From NCBI RefSeq assembly GCF_011378905.1, contig NZ_WTPY01000002.1:310001-374000 (forward strand): a DNA stretch of 64,000 nucleotides, read 5' to 3'. The DNA is from Paraglaciecola sp. 20A4. GTDB taxonomy: Bacteria > Pseudomonadota > Gammaproteobacteria > Enterobacterales > Alteromonadaceae. The position numbers and the translations under genes are program-made. Under the pieces are notes generated by a model. The model was not told the DNA's origin. It saw only the letters and a list, made by a program, of their open reading frames with translations, and ran no database searches. This document shows, one piece after another, positions 9,041 to 16,541 of this stretch (position 1 is the first letter of the stretch; every line of letters begins with the position of its first letter).

Positions 9041-9505
9041 ATGAATGCAGAGTTTATTAACCCATTTATTGCTGCTTTGCTTAATGTCATGAGTACGATG
9101 GCGCAAATCGAATTAGTGCCAGGCAAGCCACAAAAGAAAATGGATGCCGTTGCACGGGGTGATATATCGGGATTAATTGGCATGGTCGGCGATGATCTTA
9201 AAGGTTCGTTATCCATTACATTTGAGACTAGTATTGCCTTGAAAGTGATGCAAAACATGTTAGGTGAACAATTAGAAGTCGTTAATGATGATGTTGCCGA
9301 CATGGTGGGTGAAGTCACTAACATGATTTGTGGTGGTGCGAAGAACGAGTTAGCTAAACTTGGTTACAATTTTGGTATGGCTACCCCGGTTGTAGTTTTC
9401 GGTAAAGATCATACACTAAGCCACACGGCATCTGGTCGAAAAATAATCATGCCATTTGCTAGCGACCATGGAAAAATTTTTTTAGAGATGTGTTTTGACA
9501 AGTAA
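9041..9505 (+). CDS. CheX-like chemotaxis phosphatase
   Basis: CheX-family proteins dephosphorylate CheY~P or related response regulators. The 154-residue product is a full CheX-type domain. The central helix reads DMVGEVTNMICGGAKNEL (near 87-104), which supplies the conserved Glu and Asn (E-x-x-N) of the active site, and the chain ends in a beta-strand region. No other chemotaxis gene lies in the window, so it probably acts on a partner encoded elsewhere. A Shine-Dalgarno AGGAAG lies upstream. Its 3' end overlaps the yjbQ start by 11 bases. Confidence 0.85.
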   Translation: MNAEFINPFIAALLNVMSTMAQIELVPGKPQKKMDAVARGDISGLIGMVGDDLKGSLSITFETSIALKVMQNMLGEQLEVVNDDVADMVGEVTNMICGGAKNELAKLGYNFGMATPVVVFGKDHTLSHTASGRKIIMPFASDHGKIFLEMCFDK

Positions 9506-9932
9506 TTTACCTGTTTGGCATCAATCTAGATTATGCATTAGTCCTAAACCTCGGGGATTTCACCTGATTACAGATGAAGTCGTTCAAGAGTTAGATTGCA
9601 TAGTAAAAGTAAATGTTGGTATTTTGCATCTGTTTATACAGCATACAAGTGCCAGTTTGACGATTAATGAAAATGCAGACCCAACAGTCAGGTCGGACCT
9701 AGAGAGTCACATTAATCAAGCTGTTCCTGAGAATGCGGCATATTACCTGCATGACTATGAGGGATCAGATGATATGCCTGCACATATTAAAGCCAGTATA
9801 TTTGGTAATAACTTAACAATTCCTATACAAAACGGAAGGTTAGCACTAGGTATATGGCAAGGAATATATTTAGGCGAGCATAGAAATAACGCCAGTGAGC
9901 GTTGCTTGATTGCAACTATTACGGGACAATAA
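9495..9932 (+). CDS. yjbQ: YjbQ/UPF0047 family protein
   Basis: The 145-residue product has the UPF0047 core: RGFHLITDEV, then HTSASLTINENADPTVRSDL, the loop DMPAHIKASIFG and the end GIWQGIYLGEHR. In E. coli the homologue has weak thiamine-phosphate-synthase activity; its cellular role is uncertain. No ATG or GTG precedes the conserved region in frame, so the start is taken as TTG 9495, inside the last codons of the cheX-like gene. The upstream stop is at 9483-9485. This suggests translational coupling to the previous gene. Confidence 0.9.
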   Translation: MTSNLPVWHQSRLCISPKPRGFHLITDEVVQELDCIVKVNVGILHLFIQHTSASLTINENADPTVRSDLESHINQAVPENAAYYLHDYEGSDDMPAHIKASIFGNNLTIPIQNGRLALGIWQGIYLGEHRNNASERCLIATITGQ

Positions 9933-10020
9933 ATTTTTTACACACTAAATCAGACTATATATCGATGCCCAGAAGGCAGTGATATCAAATGATTAACACA
10001 TTACATTAAGGACGTTTATT

Positions 10021-11124
10021 ATGAAAAAAACCATGACAGCCATGGGTATATTGCTTGCTTTCACCGGTGGTGCTTTTGCACAATCAGTTCCTGAAGGCGA
10101 CAAATGGGTAGGTGGTTTCGCTGAGTATTATAAAACTGACGGTGAGTTAGATGGCGTACCTACATTTTATGATGACGGCGTTGGTTTCGGTGCTGAAGTT
10201 GGTTTTCGCTTCAAGCCTCAGTGGGCTGCGAGAATAGAGTGGTCTCATCTAAACATCGATCAAACTAATGGTTTAGGCGACGAGTCAGGTAACCGCTTTG
10301 GTGTTGATGCTATGTACTTCTTACCAGATGACTTGATGTATGTATTTGCTGGTGTTAAACATTTAGATTTAGCTGACAGCTCGCGTTTAGCTAATATCGG
10401 TTTGGGTAAGCATTGGGCAATCAATGATAAATGGCGCGTTATTACTGAAATCGCGGCTTATCACGATTTCGGCGAAGCCTACCATGATGTAAGTGCAAAA
10501 ATTGGTTTGGCTTATAGCTTCGGTACATCGTCTGCTCCAGTAACACGCGATTCAGATAATGATGGCGTAAATAACAGCATGGACAAATGTCCAGGCACTG
10601 CGCCAGGTGTTAAAGTTGACGCCATGGGTTGTGCTTTGGCAATGGTTGCTGAGTCTGACTCAGACAATGATGGTGTTGTAGATAGCAAAGACAAATGTGC
10701 TAACACTCCTTCATCAGACAAAGTTGATGCGGCAGGTTGTAGCGTATTCACTGAAGTTGAAGTTGAAGAAACATTACGTATCTTGTTCGGCAACAATAGC
10801 GCAAAAATTGAAAATCGTGCTAATTCAGATATTAAAGAATTCGCAGCGTTCATGAAGCGTTTCCCTTCTACTGATACTGTAATCGAAGGTTACGCATCAG
10901 CTCCAGGTGAAAGCGATTATAACCAGTGGTTGTCTGAAGAACGTGCTAAGGCAGTTCGCATGGTATTGATTGAAGACTACGACATTCAACCAGCACGCAT
11001 AACTGCGGTTGGTTTTGGTGAAAGCAAATTGCTTGACGCACCAACAGCAAAAGAAGCTAACAAAATTAACCGTCGCATCGTTGCACGTGTTAGTGCTTCT
11101 GAGCGTGAAAAAGTATCTAAATAA
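10021..11124 (+). CDS. OmpA-family outer membrane porin with calcium-binding-type repeats
   Basis: The 367-residue product has a signal peptide (cut after GAFA), an eight-strand OmpA-type beta-barrel of about 160 residues and two thrombospondin-type-3 style repeats (DSDNDGVNNSMDKCPGTAPG and DSDNDGVVDSKDKCANT). A C-terminal OmpA/MotB peptidoglycan-binding domain follows (IEGYASAPGESDYNQWLSEERA ... INRRIVARV). It links the outer membrane to the cell wall. A clear Shine-Dalgarno (AAGGA) precedes the ATG, and a strong terminator follows. Codons look like those of a highly expressed gene. It is a single-gene unit. Confidence 0.93.
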   Translation: MKKTMTAMGILLAFTGGAFAQSVPEGDKWVGGFAEYYKTDGELDGVPTFYDDGVGFGAEVGFRFKPQWAARIEWSHLNIDQTNGLGDESGNRFGVDAMYFLPDDLMYVFAGVKHLDLADSSRLANIGLGKHWAINDKWRVITEIAAYHDFGEAYHDVSAKIGLAYSFGTSSAPVTRDSDNDGVNNSMDKCPGTAPGVKVDAMGCALAMVAESDSDNDGVVDSKDKCANTPSSDKVDAAGCSVFTEVEVEETLRILFGNNSAKIENRANSDIKEFAAFMKRFPSTDTVIEGYASAPGESDYNQWLSEERAKAVRMVLIEDYDIQPARITAVGFGESKLLDAPTAKEANKINRRIVARVSASEREKVSK

Positions 11125-11144
11125 TATAGTTACTTAGATTAAAC

Positions 11145-11177
11145 AAAAAAAGGAGGTGAATTTCACCTCCTTTTTTT
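11145..11177. terminator. Bidirectional intrinsic terminator between the porin gene and dnaB
   Basis: The stem AGGAGGTGA (11151-11159) / TCACCTCCT (11163-11171) is extended by an A-tract before and a T-tract after, giving U-tails on both strands. It serves the plus-strand porin and the convergent dnaB. Confidence 0.9.
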
Positions 11178-11228
11178 GTGCCTAAATTTTAGCCTTAAGA
11201 ACTCATTAAAAGATAAATCGATAGTCTG

Positions 11229-12620
11229 TTAATAATCATCGTCTCTAGCAGGTCCGGCATAGTTATCAAAGCGAGAAAATTGGCCTTGAAACGTTAATCT
11301 TGAGGTACCGATTGGGCCGTTACGTTGTTTACCGATAATAATCTCAGCAACACCTTTATCTTCGCTACCCTCGTTGTAAACTTCATCTCGATAAATAAAC
11401 ATAATTAAATCTGCATCCTGCTCGATTGAGCCTGATTCACGCAGATCTGAGTTAATAGGGCGTTTGTCCGAGCGTTGCTCTAGCCCACGGTTTAGTTGAG
11501 AGAGTGCAACTACGGGCACTTCAAGTTCTTTAGCTAAAGATTTTAGAGAGCGTGAGATTTCTGCAATCTCTAACGTTCGATTATCACTCAACCCCGGAAC
11601 TTGCATAAGTTGCAAATAATCGATCATGATTAAGCTGATCCCACCACGATCTCTGGCGAGTTTGCGCGCACGAGTACGGACTTCCATGGGCGTAAGACCT
11701 GATGAATCATCCACGTACAAATTATCTTTGTCTTTGAGCATCGCCATGGTGTTCGACATGCGGGCCCAATCTTCATCGTCTAACTGAGCGGTACGAATTT
11801 TAGTTTGGTCAACACGGCTCAAAGAGGCCAACATCCTCATCATTATTTGTTCGGCGGGCATCTCAAGGCTAAATACTAATACCGGCTTTTCTTCTAGTAG
11901 CATGGCATTTTCACACAAATTCATGGCGAAAGTCGTTTTACCCATGGAGGGACGAGCTGCTACTATTATTAAATCAGATTTCTGTAAACCACTGGTTTTT
12001 TTATCTAAATCGGTATAACCGGTGGACACACCGGTGACTTCTTTATTATTTTTAACCAGTTCTTCAAGGCGGTCGATAGTCTTGGTTAATATCGTCTCTA
12101 TGCCTCTGGGGCCTTCGTTTTTACCGGTGCGTTTTTCGGCAATTTCGAAGACTTTACTCTCAGCCATATCGAGTAATTCACCGCTGTTGCGCCCCTCGGG
12201 GTTATATCCAACATCTGCAATATCATGCGCTACACCAATCAGCTCACGCACAACGGCACGTTCTTTAATTATATTCGCATAGGCGGTTACATTAGCAGAG
12301 CTGGGAGTATTTTTTGCGAGCTCACCAAGGTAAGCAAATCCACCTGCTGCTTCGAGTTCGTCTAAGTTTTCTAGATTCTCCGAAACCGTGATTAAATCAA
12401 TTGGGTGGTTATTTTTTAGCAGGCGCAAAATGGCGCTATAAATTACTTGATGAGAGCGATTATAAAAGTCTTCTTCGGTAACTAGCTCGGCGACTTTATC
12501 CCACGAATCGGGGGCGATCAACATACTGCCCAGCACCGATTGCTCCGCTTCTATGGAATGAGGTGGAACTTTCAGTTTCTCGACTTTTGGATCTTTATTT
12601 TTTGGTGAGACGGCTTTCAC
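11229..12620 (-). CDS. dnaB: Replicative DNA helicase DnaB
   Basis: DnaB is the hexameric 5'-3' helicase of the replication fork. The 463-residue product has the N-terminal primase-interacting domain (SIEAEQSVLGSMLI) and the RecA-like motor with Walker A ARPSMGKTT (222-230). The Walker B region ISLIMIDYLQLM and the DnaB signature GSIEQDADLIMFIYRDE are also present. Length is normal with no intein. The N-terminal 20 residues are basic and family-variable. It appears monocistronic. Confidence 0.97.
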   Translation of the reverse strand: MKAVSPKNKDPKVEKLKVPPHSIEAEQSVLGSMLIAPDSWDKVAELVTEEDFYNRSHQVIYSAILRLLKNNHPIDLITVSENLENLDELEAAGGFAYLGELAKNTPSSANVTAYANIIKERAVVRELIGVAHDIADVGYNPEGRNSGELLDMAESKVFEIAEKRTGKNEGPRGIETILTKTIDRLEELVKNNKEVTGVSTGYTDLDKKTSGLQKSDLIIVAARPSMGKTTFAMNLCENAMLLEEKPVLVFSLEMPAEQIMMRMLASLSRVDQTKIRTAQLDDEDWARMSNTMAMLKDKDNLYVDDSSGLTPMEVRTRARKLARDRGGISLIMIDYLQLMQVPGLSDNRTLEIAEISRSLKSLAKELEVPVVALSQLNRGLEQRSDKRPINSDLRESGSIEQDADLIMFIYRDEVYNEGSEDKGVAEIIIGKQRNGPIGTSRLTFQGQFSRFDNYAGPARDDDY

Positions 12621-12778
12621 AGCAGATATTTTATCCTCAAAAACAGGTGACTAGTATGCGCCAAATCCCCCCCGTTAGTAAAGGTGATATGACGCTCAGA
12701 GGAATTGGTTTTTAGACTATTAAATGTCAGTAATGAATCAATATATTAGGTCAAGCCGATGACGTATTTACGCATTAG

Positions 12779-14593
12779 CTAGGCAAGAGAATAAGCGGAA
12801 ATAGCGCTTAAAAACTCACTACCATAGCGGTCGAGTTTGGTTTGGCCTACTCCGTTAACATCTAAAAACTCGGCGGAAGATTGGGGTAGCTTATCAGCCA
12901 TATCGGCCAAGGTGGCATCACTAAATACCACAAAGGGAGGTACATCCTCTCGCTCTGCAATAGACTTGCGTAAATGCTTCAACTTAGCAAATAACTTGCG
13001 ATCGTAATTCATTTCTTTGAGTTTCGATTTTTTTCCAGAATCAATCGTTAAGCGTGGAACAGCCAAGGCGAGTGCTAATTTCCCTCCGAGAACACTGCGC
13101 GCTTCTTCAGTTAATTTTAAAACTGCATTTTGGGTGATATCTATACGTAAAAAACCTTTGTGTATCAATTGATTAATAATATTATGCCAATGAGCATCGG
13201 ACTTGTCCTTGCCTATAGCGAATGTACTAAGACTGTCATGCCCCTGCTCTATAATTCGCTTCAGCTTCTTACCACGTAATACATCTATCACATATTGACT
13301 GGCCACATTTTGACCTAGACGATAAATACATGATAAAACCATTTGCGCCGGGACCGTGCCGTCGAAGCGCTTCGGGGGATCGAGACAAATATCGCAGTTG
13401 CCACAGTCTTGCGCTGAGTATTCAGAAAAATAATTTAACAGTACTTGCCTACGACAAGTTTGTGCTTCGGCAAAGGCTTCCATGGCGGCAAATTTTTGTA
13501 GCTCAATATCTAAACGAGCAGGGTTATCGCCCATGCTGATCCATTGCCTAATACGCGCTGCATCTTTCTCATCGAACAAAAGAAGGGCTTCAGCAGGCAT
13601 GCCATCACGACCGGCTCGTCCTGTTTCCTGATAATAAGCTTCAACACTTCGAGGCAAATCAAAATGTACCACGAAACGCACATTTGATTTATTGATGCCC
13701 ATTCCAAAGGCTACTGTCGCCACTATGATGTCGATATTGTCTTGAATAAAATCACGCTGTATCTTATCCCGAATTGGCCCCTCTAGGCCTGCGTGATAAC
13801 CGGCACAGTTAATACCTTGGCGTGCTAAAGCGATACTTAAATCATCGACTTTTTTACGGCTGTTGCAGTAAATAATACCACTGCCGTCTTGTTGCTTTAC
13901 ATACTGAATAACTTGGTCTGTAGCTTTATATTTGAACAATTGGTTGTAGCGGATATTGGGTCTGTCAAAACTGCCTTTAAATACAAATGGTTGCTCCAAA
14001 GCGAGCTGCTGCAAAATATCACTGCGGGTGGTGATATCGGCAGTAGCCGTTAAACCAACAATAGGAACTCCCAAAAACTGTTGCTTTAATTGACCTAGTT
14101 GGCGATATTCTTTGCGAAAGTCGTGACCCCAGTGCGAAACACAATGGGCTTCGTCTACGGCAAATAGGGCGATTTTTAAACTGTGCAAACGTTGCATGAA
14201 ATCAAATTTCATCAGGCGCTCAGGAGCAACGTAAATAAGCTTATATCGCCCGTCTTGCATGCCACGATATACATTTAGCATTTCTTCACTGCTAAGATTC
14301 GAGTTTATATACGCAGCACTAACCCCGGAAGCGACTAAGGCATCTACTTGATCCTTCATCAAAGCAATTAAAGGCGAAACAACTATGGTTAACCCTTCAA
14401 GCACTAAAGCAGGAATTTGGTAGCAAAGAGACTTACCGCCGCCAGTCGGCATCAGCACTAACACATCCTGTCCCTGGATAATTTGTTCGATGACTTCTCG
14501 TTGGCCATCGCGAAATTCATCATAACCAAATACGGTTTTCAGTACGTCTTGGGCGCGGGCAATATCAGAGGTTGAAGGGATAAGCTGGGACAA
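12779..14593 (-). CDS. recQ: ATP-dependent DNA helicase RecQ
   Basis: RecQ is a 3'-5' helicase in recombination and replication restart. The product shows the helicase core (MPTGGGKSLCYQIPAL, DEAHCVSHWGHDFRKEY, then QETGRAGRDGMPAEALLLF), the RecQ zinc domain (CRRQ ... CGNCDIC), the winged helix and a C-terminal HRDC domain. The reading frame is open to an ATG at 14653, but the first 20 residues of that version have no family counterpart. I therefore place the start at a TTG at 14593 (604 residues), with the ATG as alternative. Neither has a strong Shine-Dalgarno, so the start is uncertain. Confidence 0.93.
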   Translation of the reverse strand: MSQLIPSTSDIARAQDVLKTVFGYDEFRDGQREVIEQIIQGQDVLVLMPTGGGKSLCYQIPALVLEGLTIVVSPLIALMKDQVDALVASGVSAAYINSNLSSEEMLNVYRGMQDGRYKLIYVAPERLMKFDFMQRLHSLKIALFAVDEAHCVSHWGHDFRKEYRQLGQLKQQFLGVPIVGLTATADITTRSDILQQLALEQPFVFKGSFDRPNIRYNQLFKYKATDQVIQYVKQQDGSGIIYCNSRKKVDDLSIALARQGINCAGYHAGLEGPIRDKIQRDFIQDNIDIIVATVAFGMGINKSNVRFVVHFDLPRSVEAYYQETGRAGRDGMPAEALLLFDEKDAARIRQWISMGDNPARLDIELQKFAAMEAFAEAQTCRRQVLLNYFSEYSAQDCGNCDICLDPPKRFDGTVPAQMVLSCIYRLGQNVASQYVIDVLRGKKLKRIIEQGHDSLSTFAIGKDKSDAHWHNIINQLIHKGFLRIDITQNAVLKLTEEARSVLGGKLALALAVPRLTIDSGKKSKLKEMNYDRKLFAKLKHLRKSIAEREDVPPFVVFSDATLADMADKLPQSSAEFLDVNGVGQTKLDRYGSEFLSAISAYSLA

Positions 14594-14711
14594 AAAACAG
14601 GCTCTAAAACAAAATTCTGCGCGCATTTTACGCGTTTTTAACGCATACATCACTTGCCAATAGTTAAAAAGTTAGTCACATTATAATTTTCGCCAAGATA
14701 AGGAAGATAAC

Positions 14712-15185
14712 ATGAGCGATAACAAAAGCTTAACTCCAGAGCAATTAGCCGAATTCGTATTGACTTTTTTTCAAGAAAGTATGCCTTTTAATCAAGCTTT
14801 AGGATTTCAAATTGAAACTGTAGGTGATCATGAAGTACAAATACGTATGCCTTGGAACGATAAGTTAATGGGGAATCCTGTACATAAAATACTCCACGGT
14901 GGAGCGACCGCTGCCATTCTTGATACAGTAGGCAGTATTGTGGCTTTGATGTACGGCATTAAACAACTTAAACCAGATGAAGTGGACGAATTTAAAAACA
15001 CATTGGCAAACAATGGCACAATAGATATGCGCGTTGACTATTTGCGCCCAGGTAAGGGCAAATAATTTACCGCAACCGCGACAGTCATACGCCGGGGACG
15101 GAAATTAGCCGTATGCCGAATGGAGCTACATAACGAGGACGGGCAGCATATTGCCTCTGGTACAGGTACTTATTTAGTCGGATAA
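14712..15185 (+). pseudogene. PaaI-type acyl-CoA thioesterase, interrupted by an in-frame stop
   Basis: The frame from ATG 14712 encodes a hotdog thioesterase: VQIRMPWNDKLMGNPVHKILHGGATAAILDTVGS carries the usual HGG(A) loop and catalytic acid region. It stops at TAA 15063-15065 after DYLRPGKGK. The same frame continues without further interruption for 39 codons to TAA 15183-15185, and that tail ([20 protein letters not shown] ... GTGTYLVG) is exactly the expected C-terminal half-sheet of the family. The complete protein would be about 157 residues, which is the family length. One base substitution explains the stop. The 117-residue truncated product lacks the last two or three strands and is unlikely to fold normally. 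Confidence 0.85.
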
Positions 15186-15258
15186 ATGATAGACCCTCCT
15201 TAAGTAAGAAGGCATGTGGGAACGTCCTAAAACACAGATAAATTAGCGTATCAGATGT

Positions 15259-15684
15259 TTAGATATAGAGCATTTCGTTACGCTTTGTAGCAAGAATAGC
15301 CAATACTTTGTTTTGCACAGTATGCGGTATTTGCGCGGTGTTCATGGCGTTGATTAACAAATCTACCCCTCGGTTAAAATCGGCCTCTGTCATATTCATG
15401 CCGCTATGTACCTGAACCATGGTATCGCCAGAGTATTGACACGGGCCACCAGTTAAATTGCATAAATGCTCAATAAATTTTTCTCTAAACCGATCAATAT
15501 CGGAGTCTTTAAAATATTCAAAAATAACCGGATCGAATTCTATTTCATTAATGAAGTTATCGACCACTTGTTCAATTTTCTGCTGGCCACCCATTTGAGT
15601 ATAAACGGATCGCTGTGAAATGGATGAGCAAGCGCTTAGTCCTAAAAATAATATGGTTAATAGCACAAATTTACTGCGTTTCAT
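15259..15684 (-). CDS. Lipoprotein group 1 truncated hemoglobin
   Basis: From ATG 15684 the product has 141 residues. It begins with a lipoprotein signal (MKRSKFVLLTILFLGLSACSS, lipobox LSAC) followed by a truncated-hemoglobin domain: YTQMGGQQKIEQVVDNFINE, then FIEHLCNLTGGPCQYSGDTM and VHSGMNMTEADFNRGV, where His of VHSGM is the likely proximal heme ligand. Truncated hemoglobins bind O2 or NO. Membrane anchoring in the periplasm is unusual for them. The upstream in-frame extension to 15768 overlaps the DUF3034 gene and is rejected. It starts five bases after that gene, as the last member of a four-gene operon. Confidence 0.88.
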   Translation of the reverse strand: MKRSKFVLLTILFLGLSACSSISQRSVYTQMGGQQKIEQVVDNFINEIEFDPVIFEYFKDSDIDRFREKFIEHLCNLTGGPCQYSGDTMVQVHSGMNMTEADFNRGVDLLINAMNTAQIPHTVQNKVLAILATKRNEMLYI

Positions 15685-15689
15685 CAGTC

Positions 15690-16541
15690 TCACCAAAGTT
15701 GGCCGTTTAAAGAAAGATATAGTCCGTCTTGACCGCTGGCTCCTGCAATGGTGCCTAAGTCCGCCCAAGCGAGGGTGATGGCGAAGTCTTTACTGGGAAT
15801 ATAGGTGACGAACAAGTCTTTCCAGTCGTCCTCCCCTAATCCTAAATTATCTGGCTTTTGCCGGTACTCAATTCCGACAGCAACGTGACGAGAAAACAAA
15901 ATACCCGCCGAGGCTTCCAACATAACTTCATAAGAATTGTTGTTTATTCCGCCATAACCGAGTAACCCCATTTCATTGGCTTGGGTGGCGCGAGCGGTTA
16001 GGTTCCAGACTGCATTGTAGCCAGCAATTGCACCAAGATGTACTTTTGTAGCCGCAATGTAAAAATCAGTCCCACTACCTGTTTTATGGGCACCAAGTGC
16101 ACTGGCTATGCTCTCGTTTGCTAGCACTTTATGTTGGGCGCCAACACTAATCTGCGGCCAGTTTGAATATACAACATCACCGTATACGCGATATTTCACA
16201 GCGTATATATTTTGCTTGATATTTATCCCAGTACCCTTCAAATCAAAGCGATGTTGGGCCACACTGATTTCGACACGGTCATAAAATGAAGCACTCAGGC
16301 CCAATACATTTAATCGGTAATCATCCACATCTACTTGCGTTGCTACCACGTTGAGAGAGATTTGATCTTGGCTATCATAACCGACTAATGTTGCCCAAGG
16401 TACGATACCGCCGCCACCTGATCCTTCCAATTGTACTAAGCCCGCTGTGCCAATCAATTTCCCATCCTTGGCTGATGTCACAGTGCAGCAAACCGTGCAC
16501 AAACAAACTAAGAAGACCCTTATAACGAGTAATTTTTGCAT
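15690..16541 (-). CDS. DUF3034 outer-membrane-type protein
   Basis: From ATG 16541 the product has 283 residues, with a signal peptide (about residues 1-23, ending VTSA) and a body of alternating beta-strands typical of an outer-membrane barrel (GGGGIVPWATLVGY, then FDLKGTGINIKQNIYAVKYR, ending in an aromatic residue W). I recognise the DUF3034 family, whose function is unknown. Its ATG overlaps the stop of the EAL gene (TAATG), which decides this start over an ATG five codons upstream. Cotranslated with the EAL protein; probably an outer-membrane partner of the periplasmic hemoglobin and cupredoxin. Confidence 0.8.
   Translation of the reverse strand: MQKLLVIRVFLVCLCTVCCTVTSAKDGKLIGTAGLVQLEGSGGGGIVPWATLVGYDSQDQISLNVVATQVDVDDYRLNVLGLSASFYDRVEISVAQHRFDLKGTGINIKQNIYAVKYRVYGDVVYSNWPQISVGAQHKVLANESIASALGAHKTGSGTDFYIAATKVHLGAIAGYNAVWNLTARATQANEMGLLGYGGINNNSYEVMLEASAGILFSRHVAVGIEYRQKPDNLGLGEDDWKDLFVTYIPSKDFAITLAWADLGTIAGASGQDGLYLSLNGQLW

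Noticed and set aside
14594-14653. N-terminal 20-residue extension of RecQ from ATG 14653
   Set aside because: It has no counterpart in the family and no ribosome site; the start was moved to TTG 14593, though this is not certain.
15685-15768. 28-residue extension of the truncated hemoglobin
   Set aside because: It overlaps the DUF3034 gene and buries the lipoprotein signal peptide.
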